DNA of 37,174 nucleotides from Oscillospiraceae bacterium (GCA_015065365.1 SVQL01000006.1:1-37174), one strand, 5' to 3'; positions 17,943 to 25,935 are shown, numbered from the stretch's first letter. Numbers and translations: made by a program. The notes: a model not told the origin generated them from the letters alone.

Positions 17943-20900
17943 TCAATTTATTGCGAATTTAACCGTCACGATCTCAAAATTAGAGGTGGGACCGGTTACT
18001 TTTCCGTCTTTTATAGAAAACTCTTTAATCTCATTCTCCATAAGGTCACAGAGATATGCCTTGGTATATGTACTGGGAACGGTCAGGGTTACGTTCGACT
18101 TGCAATCGTAAGCATCATAGTATCTTACTATAAGGCCGTTGTCATTCTCCGCTTTCTTTACGGCAGTAATGACCGCATTAGGCTTATCTACCGACACAAA
18201 GGAATAGCTTTCTGCAAGGTCGCCGTTGTTTGCGGTGACTTTTCTTTCGTAAAGCGGCTGATTGAGGACGTAGCTTTCCTCTATTACGCCACCACGGCGG
18301 AAGTCGTCAAGGTGGGGCATAAGCGAATAGGTAAAGCTCTGCTCTCCTTGGTCTGCCTCGGGATACGGGTCGGTTGCGCATTTTACAAGAGTAATGCTCA
18401 ACTTGCTTCCCTCAACAGCGTGACCGTACTTTCCGTCGTTGAGCATTGCAACTCCGTAGCCGTTCTCGGACACGTCAACCCACTTGTGGGCGTAGGTCTC
18501 AAACTTCGCCTTATCCCAGCTTGTGTTCTCGTGTGTGGGGCGTGTAACGTGACCGTACTGCACGTCAAAGGTTGCGTTCATTGTGTGTACGTCCAAGGGG
18601 AAATATGCCTTAAGCACCTGATGATGCTCGTGCCAATCAAGATCGGTCTCAAAGTCGATACGGCTGCTCTCGGAATAGAGCCACAACGTCTGCTTTATGG
18701 TCGAGTGCATATAAGTGCGCTCAATTACAAAGCCTGCTCTCGTTCCGTCGGTGATAGGAGTAACGGTTGCTTTTTCGTTTAGCTCGTAAGCCTTTAGCTT
18801 ATAGTAGTCCTCAAGCTCCCAAGCGTCGTACTTCGTGGGATAGTCCTCAAAGGCAACAAGAACGTTACCCTTATCGGTGAGAACCTCTCTCTGAACTCTC
18901 TTGTCGTAAAGTCTTACTATCTGTCCTTGCTCGTTGAGGGTAAGTATATAGTATTCATTTTCTGCGGTAAGACCGTCAAGCTTTACTTTGCTTGTTGCTG
19001 TTATGTTCTTAACAACTGTCCAACCGAACGAGGGTACAGTTTCTTTTGTTTCGGTATATCCGTTCTGAGTTACTACTGCTTTTCTCTCAAAGCCCGTGGG
19101 GTTGTAGACAAGCACACCGCCGTCTGTGTTTATGCGATTGGCTATTGTATTCAGCTTTTGGTCAATTACACTGTTTCCGTACTCCGCTATTTCTGCATAG
19201 TCTTTATCAGTTCCGTCATAGACCTCTTGTATTGACGAACCCGGGAGAATGTCGTGGAATTGGTTATGGAGAACCTTTCGCCAATTCTTTGTAAGTCCGT
19301 CGCTGTCGTAGCTGCCGCCAAGAGTTAGGTCGGTTGCGGAAAGTGCTTCTGCATTACCAAGTAAAAACTCGGAGTATCTATTATTTTTCTTTACCTTTGC
19401 AATAGAGGTATAAGTTCCTCTGTGGAATTCAAGATAAAGCTCTCCTACCCACTTCGGCGTTCTGTCTGTTCTCTTGCAGGTAGCGTCAAATTCTCCCTTT
19501 ACGGTTTCAAGGTAAGGAATAAGGGTGTTGGTCTTGGTTACGGGAAGTGTTGGTATTCCTCTTGCGGTCCTTCTCTGTGTTTCAAGCATAGCCTTGGTAG
19601 GTCCGCCGCCACCGTCTCCGTGACCGAAGGTCATAAATATGCTGTTCGTATATTCCTTTTGCTGGAATCTGTCCCAAGTACCCTTTACGGTCGAAGCATC
19701 GAGAATACCGTTATAGGTGGTCCTGTTCTTGCCGCCCTTACCGGGGATACCACCAAAGTTCTGTGCGGTGATGAACGAGGTGAATATCTCCGTTCCGTCG
19801 ATACCCTCCCAATAGAAGGCGTCCATAGGCATGGTATTTGTATCGTTCCAGCTTATCTTTGAGGTTATAAAGTAGTCAACTCCGCTCTTTCTGAGTATCT
19901 GCGGAAGTGCCGCGCTGTATCCGAAAACGTCGGGAAGGAACAGAGCTTTGCTTTCTACTCCAAACTCATCGCGGAAGAATTTCTTGCCGAACATTACCTG
20001 GCGGACAAGGCTCTCACCGCTCGTAAGGTTGCAGTCAGGCTCTACGTACATAGCTCCCTCAGGCTCCCATCTGCCCTCCTTTACAAGCTCCTTCAGCTCC
20101 TCATACTTTTCGGGTGCTTCTTCCTTTAAGTATTCGTAAAGGTTAGGCTGAGACAGCATAAACTTATACTCGGGATATCTGTCCATTAAGGACTTTGCCG
20201 TGGAGAAGCTGCGCTGTATCTTCTCTCTCGTTTGCGCTCTTGCCCATTTCCACTCAACGTCGATATGCGTATGACCGATGCAGTGTACCACGGGCTTGCC
20301 CTCGGGTGTGCAGAGCTTCTGATAAAACTCCTTTTCCATAAAGTCGATAGCATTTCTTACGGAAGCGTTAAAGCTCTCGCTGTACGGCTCGCGGAAGTCC
20401 ACGAGACGAACGGCGTCCGCAAGCACGGACATCATACGCGCGTAATCCGTATCCCCCTCGTCGAGCATCTGAGCCGCATCGTAGGGTACTTTTATATCGT
20501 AATAGAGATGTTCTATATCTTTATTTACGGAATACACAGCCATTTTGCACTGTATAGCTCCGCCCTTGGGGTAAGTTCCCGTATGGAAATAGTTATGTAA
20601 GGTATACTCAGTATCCGCGTCAAGGAAGGCCTCGGTGTGGTTTGTATCAAAGCCCTGAACCATCTTGCCGTTGAGATAGAGCAAGCCTTGGGGATTTGTT
20701 GCGTCCCAGCCGCCTTCTCTACCCGTAACCGCACGAAGAATAAGATATTCGTTCTCTGTTACGGCAGGCGTGCGGAAGGAAGCTCTTATCCAGAAATGAG
20801 CGTCATACGCCTTAAAAGGAATATCCGCGTCGTAAGCTCTCCAGCCCTCTACGGGCGGCTCGTTCCCCGTCTTGTAGCCGCTGTCGCATATCTCAAGCCC

Positions 20901-20978
20901 CGATATATCCCCGAGCTTGCGGTAGATAAGCTCCGACGAGGTATTTAAAAATGACAGTACGCATTTATTTAAGTTCAT
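17943..20978 (-). CDS. Glycoside hydrolase family 38 alpha-mannosidase
   Basis: 1011 aa; CIGHTHIDVEWKWARAQTREKIQRSF, EGAMYVEPDCNLTSGESLVRQ, LFLPDVFGYSAALPQILRKSGVDYFITSKISWND. Confidence 0.95.
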   Translation of the reverse strand: MNLNKCVLSFLNTSSELIYRKLGDISGLEICDSGYKTGNEPPVEGWRAYDADIPFKAYDAHFWIRASFRTPAVTENEYLILRAVTGREGGWDATNPQGLLYLNGKMVQGFDTNHTEAFLDADTEYTLHNYFHTGTYPKGGAIQCKMAVYSVNKDIEHLYYDIKVPYDAAQMLDEGDTDYARMMSVLADAVRLVDFREPYSESFNASVRNAIDFMEKEFYQKLCTPEGKPVVHCIGHTHIDVEWKWARAQTREKIQRSFSTAKSLMDRYPEYKFMLSQPNLYEYLKEEAPEKYEELKELVKEGRWEPEGAMYVEPDCNLTSGESLVRQVMFGKKFFRDEFGVESKALFLPDVFGYSAALPQILRKSGVDYFITSKISWNDTNTMPMDAFYWEGIDGTEIFTSFITAQNFGGIPGKGGKNRTTYNGILDASTVKGTWDRFQQKEYTNSIFMTFGHGDGGGGPTKAMLETQRRTARGIPTLPVTKTNTLIPYLETVKGEFDATCKRTDRTPKWVGELYLEFHRGTYTSIAKVKKNNRYSEFLLGNAEALSATDLTLGGSYDSDGLTKNWRKVLHNQFHDILPGSSIQEVYDGTDKDYAEIAEYGNSVIDQKLNTIANRINTDGGVLVYNPTGFERKAVVTQNGYTETKETVPSFGWTVVKNITATSKVKLDGLTAENEYYILTLNEQGQIVRLYDKRVQREVLTDKGNVLVAFEDYPTKYDAWELEDYYKLKAYELNEKATVTPITDGTRAGFVIERTYMHSTIKQTLWLYSESSRIDFETDLDWHEHHQVLKAYFPLDVHTMNATFDVQYGHVTRPTHENTSWDKAKFETYAHKWVDVSENGYGVAMLNDGKYGHAVEGSKLSITLVKCATDPYPEADQGEQSFTYSLMPHLDDFRRGGVIEESYVLNQPLYERKVTANNGDLAESYSFVSVDKPNAVITAVKKAENDNGLIVRYYDAYDCKSNVTLTVPSTYTKAYLCDLMENEIKEFSIKDGKVTGPTSNFEIVTVKFAIN

Positions 20979-21017
20979 AGCATCCTCCTAAGTAACAATC
21001 ATGGCAATACTTAGTAT

Positions 21018-21046
21018 ATTATACAACGCCTGCGTGAATTTGTCAA
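21018..21046 (-). promoter_or_regulatory. Promoter of the GH38-GH2 operon
   Basis: Minus strand TTGACA (21046-21041), 17-nt spacer, TATAAT (21023-21018). Confidence 0.8.
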
Positions 21047-21167
21047 TATTTTCGTCTCACGAGTGCCAAATACTTTCCATAAATCCAAAGAAAAAGCAGC
21101 ACCCCGAGGTTTCAAATTCCGTATAATATCTATTTTAGGCAAAAATATACAAATCATAAGTAACCCA

Positions 21168-21197
21168 TTGACTTTTATAGGTCATTTGTGATATAAT
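21168..21197 (+). promoter_or_regulatory. Promoter of the uracil permease/upp operon
   Basis: TTGACT 21168-21173, 18-nt spacer, TATAAT 21192-21197. Confidence 0.75.
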
Positions 21198-21255
21198 TGT
21201 GTTTGGTGGAAGATTGTGTCGAAAAATAAAAAACTTCCAAGAAGGAGAATGAAAA

Positions 21256-22644
21256 ATGACAAAAAATCTCGTCTACGACATTAAAGACAAGCCCCGTTTT
21301 GACCGACTGCTGATTTTCGCATTTCAGCAGCTTTTGGCTATCATAGCCGCGACTATTGCCGTGCCCGCAATGGTAAACAGCGCAACAGGCGCAGGAATGT
21401 CAGCCTCCGCTGCTATGTTTGGAGCAGGAATCGGAACACTCGTTTATCAGCTCTTTACAAGATTCAAAAGCCCTGTATTTCTCGGCTCATCGTTTGCTTT
21501 TATAAGATCAATGATCGCAGCCTTTGCAGGCGGTGTATCAATGAGCCTTGGTTATCTTGGACTTATAATAGGTGCCGCTTTTGCCGGTATCGTATACGCA
21601 ATTCTCGCGCTTATAGTTAAGCTCGCCGGAGTAGGCTGGATAAATAAGCTGATGCCTGCCGCAGTTATCGGCCCAACGGTCGCGCTCATCGGTCTTTCGC
21701 TTTCAGGCTCTGCCGTAAGTGGAATCTTTTCATACGCCGCTGCAAAAACCCCCGACGGCGAATTCATTATGACGGCAAACGTCTGGTGCGCCTTTGCTTG
21801 CGCTATCCTCACGCTTTTGGTAGTCGTTCTTTGCTCGACCTACGGTAAAAAAATGACAAGGCTCATTCCCTTCATCATTGGCGTGCTTGCAGGCTATGCT
21901 CTTGCATTGATTCTGACGGTTATCGGACACACCGCAGGCATAGACGCAATGAAGGTTATTGATTTCACTCCCTTTACAAATCTCGTATCAAACGGTGTAA
22001 ATCTCGGCACATTCCTTTCCGTTCCCGAGCTTACGTTCCTCAAGGCTCTTGGTGGCATAAGCGATTTCAAATGGAGCTATCTGGCAACCATCGCAGTAGC
22101 TTACGTTCCCGTTGCCTTCGTCGTTTTTGCAGAGCATATCGCAGACCACAAGAATCTTTCCTCTATAATCGGTGAGGATCTTCTTGAAAAGCCCGGACTT
22201 CACCGTACCCTTCTCGGCGACGGAATCGGTTCGGTAGCAGGCGCTATATTCGGCGGTTGCCCCAACACAACGTACGGCGAGTCCGTAGGCTGTGTCGCTA
22301 TTACGCGCAACGCTTCCGTAATTACTATAACCACAACCGCGGTAATTGCAATTCTCGTGTCCTTCATTTCGCCCTTCGTAGCCTTCCTTGACTCCATTCC
22401 CGAATGTGTAATGGGAGGCGTTTGCGTAACACTTTACGGATTTATCGCCGTTTCGGGCTTGAAGATGATACAGAAGGTCGACCTAGAGGATAATGCAAAT
22501 TTATTTACCATATCCGCCATTCTCATTCCCGGTATCGGCGGTATGGCTATGAAAATCGGTCAGGTATATATTACTCCCATAGCCTGCGCTTTGATCCTCG
22601 GCATAATCGTAAATACGCTTTTGACTAAAATCAAGAAAAAATAA
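21256..22644 (+). CDS. uraA: Uracil/xanthine permease (NCS2 family)
   Basis: 462 aa polytopic; FAFQQLLAIIAATIAVPAMV, FAEHIADHKNLSSIIGEDLLEKPGLHRTLLGDGIGSVAGAIFGGCPNTTYGESVG; next to upp. Confidence 0.93.
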   Translation: MTKNLVYDIKDKPRFDRLLIFAFQQLLAIIAATIAVPAMVNSATGAGMSASAAMFGAGIGTLVYQLFTRFKSPVFLGSSFAFIRSMIAAFAGGVSMSLGYLGLIIGAAFAGIVYAILALIVKLAGVGWINKLMPAAVIGPTVALIGLSLSGSAVSGIFSYAAAKTPDGEFIMTANVWCAFACAILTLLVVVLCSTYGKKMTRLIPFIIGVLAGYALALILTVIGHTAGIDAMKVIDFTPFTNLVSNGVNLGTFLSVPELTFLKALGGISDFKWSYLATIAVAYVPVAFVVFAEHIADHKNLSSIIGEDLLEKPGLHRTLLGDGIGSVAGAIFGGCPNTTYGESVGCVAITRNASVITITTTAVIAILVSFISPFVAFLDSIPECVMGGVCVTLYGFIAVSGLKMIQKVDLEDNANLFTISAILIPGIGGMAMKIGQVYITPIACALILGIIVNTLLTKIKKK

Positions 22645-22659
22645 GAGGTACAACCAACC

Positions 22660-23301
22660 ATGAAAGACTACAAAAACGTTATTGTTTTTGATCATCCGCT
22701 TATACGCCACAAAATCGCAATTCTCCGCGACGAACGAACAAGCATGAAGGAATTTCGAGAGCTCGTCGAGGAAATTACCACGCTTATGACCTACGAAAGC
22801 CTAAAGGACGGCGTTTCTACTACCGAAATTGAGGTAAAAACCCCCCTTGAGGTATGCAAGCAGAGAGTCGTTACGGACAACTCCATCGTTATCGTTCCGA
22901 TTCTCCGCGCGGGACTTGGCATGGTAAACGGCGTGCACGTGCTGTTCCCCTCCGCAAAGGTCGGACATATCGGCATGTACAGAAACGAGGAAACGTTAAA
23001 GCCCGAGACGTATTATTGCAAGCTGCCTAACGATATAGAGCATAAGCTTGTGGTTATAGTAGACCCCATGCTTGCAACGGGCGGCAGCGCTTGCGACGCT
23101 ATACAGCTTTTGAAGGATAAGGGCTGCAAGCACATAAAGCTTATGTCGATCATCGGTGCTCCCGAAGGAATTACCAAGGTTGCCGAGGAGCATCCCGACG
23201 TAAACGTATACGTTTCAACAGTAGACAGATGCCTCAACGAGCACGGATATATTCTTCCCGGGCTTGGAGATGCAGGAGATAGACTCTTCGGAACAAAATA
23301 A
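22660..23301 (+). CDS. upp: Uracil phosphoribosyltransferase
   Basis: [66 protein letters not shown]. Confidence 0.97.
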   Translation: MKDYKNVIVFDHPLIRHKIAILRDERTSMKEFRELVEEITTLMTYESLKDGVSTTEIEVKTPLEVCKQRVVTDNSIVIVPILRAGLGMVNGVHVLFPSAKVGHIGMYRNEETLKPETYYCKLPNDIEHKLVVIVDPMLATGGSACDAIQLLKDKGCKHIKLMSIIGAPEGITKVAEEHPDVNVYVSTVDRCLNEHGYILPGLGDAGDRLFGTK

Positions 23302-23315
23302 ACTTTCTTAATACA

Positions 23316-23365
23316 AACGCCGCTTTTGCTGTCATTCAGACAGTAAAAGCGGCGTTGTTATTTTT
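23316..23365 (+). terminator. Intrinsic terminator after upp
   Basis: AACGCCGCTTTTGCTGTC-ATTCA-GACAGTAAAAGCGGCGTT followed by a T-rich tract. Confidence 0.9.
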
Positions 23366-23386
23366 TATTCCTTTTTTTGGTCTGCG

Positions 23387-23608
23387 TTAGTCGCGTTCGC
23401 CTATCTCGCGGAATTTCTCTCTCGTGCGGAACAAAAGCGATACGCACCAAATTCCCGCAAGACCGACCACGGTGTATATTATTCGGCTGATCAGCGAATC
23501 CGCACCGCCGCCTATCCAAGCGACGAGATCAAATCCGAACAAACCGATGCTACCCCAGTTAAGTGCGCCGATTATAGTCGTTACAAGCGCTATCTTATCC
23601 ATGATCAT
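23387..23608 (-). CDS. DUF378 family small membrane protein
   Basis: 73 aa; IGALNWGSIGLFGFDLVAWIGGGADSLISRIIYTVVGLAGIW is the DUF378 pattern. Confidence 0.9.
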   Translation of the reverse strand: MIMDKIALVTTIIGALNWGSIGLFGFDLVAWIGGGADSLISRIIYTVVGLAGIWCVSLLFRTREKFREIGERD

Positions 23609-23710
23609 AAAGCATTAGCCTCCTTTTCGGCGGATTTTCCGTCCATAAATAGTTTTGGCAAATGCGCTATGAATATGAGTGTAAGATTTGGGTAAAACAC
23701 GGCTTTTTTG

Positions 23711-24181
23711 TTATTTTGACCGAATTTTTACAACAAGTTTGCGAACGTCCTCGGGAGATCCGTCTGCTTTTATGCCGGGGGCATGAGGCTCACCCGTAAA
23801 AATAATAGCAAGCTCGCCTGCAACGAGTCTTACGGAATCGTAATCCTTGTTCATTGAATAAAGTTCACAGTCGGGAGTATATTCCTTGCAAAGAGAAAGC
23901 TTTGAAGCGCGGTCAAATCTTATTATTTCCTCACCGGAAATAACCATCTGAACGTCGATATATTCTCTGTGAGCTTCGAACTTGGCGTCAAACGGCGACT
24001 TCGCCTTATACGACTGAATCATATAATAAACGTCGTCGTCAACGTCATACCGTCCGTCCTCGGGAGTATTGCGTAAAACGGCTTGGGCAATGTCAAAAGC
24101 CTTTGCAAGATTTGCGTTTGTTTTTTCATACAATGCGTTTTCGGGCGCGCCGAGATAAGTAATAATCATATTCTCCTCCAA
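23711..24181 (-). CDS. YhcH/YjgK/YiaL family protein
   Basis: 156 aa; PEDGRYDVDDDVYYMIQSYKAKSPFDAKFEAHREYIDVQMVISGEEII and FTGEPHAPGI pattern. Confidence 0.9.
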   Translation of the reverse strand: MEENMIITYLGAPENALYEKTNANLAKAFDIAQAVLRNTPEDGRYDVDDDVYYMIQSYKAKSPFDAKFEAHREYIDVQMVISGEEIIRFDRASKLSLCKEYTPDCELYSMNKDYDSVRLVAGELAIIFTGEPHAPGIKADGSPEDVRKLVVKIRSK

Positions 24182-24315
24182 ATAAGTGCATCATTGTCGT
24201 TAATATATATTAACCGATTTTTATGATTTCGTCAATAGCTTAACGAAAATTTCAAGGCTTTAAACTTATTGTATGCGATTTTTTACCGAAAATAAATATT
24301 TTTTCGAAAAAACTA

Positions 24316-24344
24316 TTGATTTTTTTTTAGACTTATGGTATAAT
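24316..24344 (+). promoter_or_regulatory. Promoter of tRNA-Ser
   Basis: TTGATT 24316-24321, 17-nt spacer, TATAAT 24339-24344, 13 nt before the tRNA 5' end. Confidence 0.8.
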
Positions 24345-24357
24345 GGTCGGGTCGAAT

Positions 24358-24449
24358 GGAGAGATGGCTGAGCTGGTCTAAGGCGCACGATTGGAAATCG
24401 TGTGAACGCTAATACCGTTCCGAGGGTTCGAATCCCTCTCTCTCCGCCA
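24358..24449 (+). tRNA. tRNA-Ser (anticodon GGA), CCA encoded
   Basis: GGAGAGA acceptor pairs with TCTCTCC, long variable arm, anticodon stem-loop CGATTGGAAATCG, T-arm GAGGGTTCGAATCCCTC, 3' GCCA. Confidence 0.96.
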
Positions 24450-24488
24450 AAAGAAGAAACCACCCAATCGGGTGGTTTCTTCTTTTTC
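24449..24488 (+). terminator. Intrinsic terminator abutting the tRNA-Ser 3' end
   Basis: 17-bp perfect stem AAAAGAAGAAACCACCC-AATC-GGGTGGTTTCTTCTTTT plus T tract. Confidence 0.85.
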
Positions 24489-24812
24489 GAACGGCGGAGA
24501 GAGAGGGATTCGAACGCAGTGAGCAAAACAACCTGAATGGTTGTTTTGTGAACGGTGACCGAAGATTTTTGCGAAACATTACCTAAAATCAAATCAAAAA
24601 TGTTGAGCAAAAATCAAGAACGAATCCCGCGCAAAACAAGAACCACCCAATCGGGTGGTTCTTTCTTTTTCCAAACGGCGGAGAGGGAGGGATTCGAACG
24701 CAGTGAGCAAAACAACCTAAATGGTTGTTTTGTGAACGGTGACCGAAGATTTTTGCGAAACATTACCTAAAATCAAATCAAAAATGTTGAGCAAAAATCA
24801 AGAACGAATCCC
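24460..24812. repeat. Two tandem units of about 183 bp (terminator hairpin + antisense tRNA-Ser tail + CAAAACAACC hairpin + AT-rich tail)
   Basis: Copy 1 about 24460-24628, copy 2 about 24643-24812, nearly identical; both contain CGGCGGAGAG(A/G)GAGGGATTCGAACGCAGTGAGCAAAACAACC and end in AAATGTTGAGCAAAAATCAAGAACGAATCCC. Confidence 0.9.
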
Positions 24813-24833
24813 TTTTCATTCCCCCCAAGGTAT

Positions 24834-24907
24834 TGTAGGGGCGCATTCCATATGCGCCCGAAAACATCGCACAGACAAAACGGGCGGATATGGAATCCGC
24901 CCCTACA
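24834..24907. repeat. Two-hairpin palindromic repeat (MITE/REP-like)
   Basis: TGTAGGGGCGCATTCCATATGCGCCCG...CGGGCGGATATGGAATCCGCCCCTACA, near-perfect terminal inverted repeats. Confidence 0.85.
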
Positions 24908-24913
24908 TCACAA

Positions 24914-24948
24914 AAGGACAGAGATTTTTCGTCTCTGTCCTTTTTCAC
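24914..24948. terminator. Terminator-like hairpin within the repeat cluster
   Basis: AAAGGACAGAGA-TTTTTCG-TCTCTGTCCTTTTT. Confidence 0.75.
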
Positions 24949-25007
24949 ACACCTTGCCTGCAAGGTATAGTATGTTACACCTTTCAGGTGAACTGTCGAG
25001 CGGTAAG

Positions 25008-25136
25008 GAGCCTCCCTTGTGTAAAGGGAGGTGGCTTGCGAAGCAAGACGGAAGGATTGTAAAAGCAAAAATTTCATCGTAAAACAATCCCTCAGCCGCC
25101 TTCGGCGTCAGCTCCCTTTACACAAGGGAGCCTTGG
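25008..25136. repeat. Palindromic repeat element with CCTCCCTTGTGTAAAGGGAG ends
   Basis: Left GGAGCCTCCCTTGTGTAAAGGGAGGTGGC; right GTCAGCTCCCTTTACACAAGGGAGCC; inner GGATTGT/ACAATCC pair. Confidence 0.85.
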
Positions 25137-25207
25137 TTTGTGTGTCTCGAATGTCCGTCAATTTTCCTGACAAGCACTGACTTCATTAAAGACACAAAAA
25201 ATGATAT

Positions 25208-25258
25208 TTTGTCAAATTATCAAGCTTTATTGACAAATTGAGTAAAATATGGTATAAT
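25208..25258 (+). promoter_or_regulatory. Consensus promoter with an inverted repeat overlapping the -35 element
   Basis: TTGACA 25230-25235, 17-nt spacer, TATAAT 25253-25258; TTTGTCAA (25208-25215) / TTGACAAA (25230-25237). Confidence 0.8.
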
Positions 25259-25263
25259 GTTCA

Positions 25264-25420
25264 TGCTACACAAATTGCATATTTTTAACCGTTGAAGGGA
25301 AAATACTTTGGTAAAAAGTGTTTTCTCTCTTTCCTCATACCTTCAACGGTCGAGCATTTGTGTAGCAACAATGAGAGGGATGCATTTTTTCGGTGCGTAG
25401 CTTCGGTTGCGCACCTTTTT
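25264..25420 (+). ncRNA. Structured 5' leader or small RNA ending in an intrinsic terminator with UUCG tetraloop
   Basis: Nested stems: TGCTACACAAA/TTTGTGTAGCA (25264-25274/25357-25367), ACCGTTGAAGG/CCTTCAACGGT (25288-25298/25340-25350), GAAAATAC/GTGTTTTC (25299-25306/25318-25325); terminator GGTGCGTAGC-TTCG-GTTGCGCACC-TTTTT at 25392-25420. Confidence 0.75.
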
Positions 25421-25440
25421 ATATGATGAGGTGGGAATAT

Positions 25441-25617
25441 ATGAACAATGATGATATATCAAGAGAGATAATAGATATTACCGGCGTAGAACTTACACCC
25501 GGAAAGCCTGACGTTTGTCTTGGCAACGGAGAGCAAGGCTTTGAATGCTGTTGCGACGAATGCGACTACTTTTTGCGTTGTTTCCCCGAATTTGATACAA
25601 CAAGCAAAAAGAATTAA
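25441..25617 (+). CDS. Small Cys-rich protein (58 aa), candidate metal-binding
   Basis: MNNDDISREIIDITGVELTPGKPDVCLGNGEQGFECCCDECDYFLRCFPEFDTTSKKN; RBS GAGGTGG upstream of ATG 25441, downstream of the leader terminator. Confidence 0.65.
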   Translation: MNNDDISREIIDITGVELTPGKPDVCLGNGEQGFECCCDECDYFLRCFPEFDTTSKKN

Positions 25618-25719
25618 CAAAAATTCCACGCACCCTACTATGACAAAAGCAATGCAAAGGCACTTTTGACATTAACATATCAAAAGCCCATTTGTTTAAC
25701 TTCCGGAAAGTAGAAAAAA

Positions 25720-25747
25720 GCCTCCCTTGTGTAAAGGGAGCCTTGGT
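25720..25747. repeat. Solo hairpin copy of the CCTCCCTTGTGTAAAGGGAG repeat
   Basis: GCCTCCCTTGTGTAAAGGGAGCCTTGGTTT, same core as 25008-25136. Confidence 0.8.
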
Positions 25748-25849
25748 TTTAGTCCCGCTCGAGCGGGTTTACGTAACAAGTGTATGGCTGGCTGTCCAAT
25801 AAAAAGCGCACTTGTGCGCAGCCAGTAGTATTAGGGCTATGCCCGAAAC

Positions 25850-25886
25850 TGAAATATCCCCCCGTTTTACAGGGGGATATTTATTT
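25850..25886. terminator. Terminator-like hairpin in the repeat cluster
   Basis: AAATATCCCCCCGTTTTACAGGGGGATATTTATTTTT. Confidence 0.75.
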
Positions 25887-25935
25887 TTCGAACGACGGAG
25901 AGAGATTCGAACGGTGACCGAAGATTTTTGCCAAA
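25883..25935. repeat. Third, shortened copy of the antisense tRNA-Ser tail repeat
   Basis: TTTTTCGAACGACGGAGAGAGATTCGAACGGTGACCGAAGATTTTTGCCAAAC matches the 24488-24574 unit minus the 38-bp hairpin segment. Confidence 0.8.

Noticed and set aside
17907-18782. 291-aa plus-strand ORF inside the GH38 gene
   Set aside because: Shadow ORF antisense to a clear GH38 coding sequence; no recognisable motifs.
24266-24610. 114-aa minus ORF containing GGERGIRTLGTVLAFTRFPIVRLRPAQPS
   Set aside because: It is the antisense translation of the tRNA-Ser gene, a common spurious ORF.
24358-24815. tRNA-integrated genomic island with att direct repeats
   Set aside because: The repeated tRNA tail is inverted relative to the tRNA, and no integrase is in the window.
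24555-25062. Two plus ORFs sharing MTEDFCETLPKIKSKMLSKNQERIP
   Set aside because: They are translations of the tandem repeat units and palindromic repeats, with no convincing RBS or protein character.
25264-25420. 6S RNA identity for the structured leader
   Set aside because: Shorter than typical 6S RNA and the internal bubble is not clearly promoter-like; cannot be asserted without an Infernal search.
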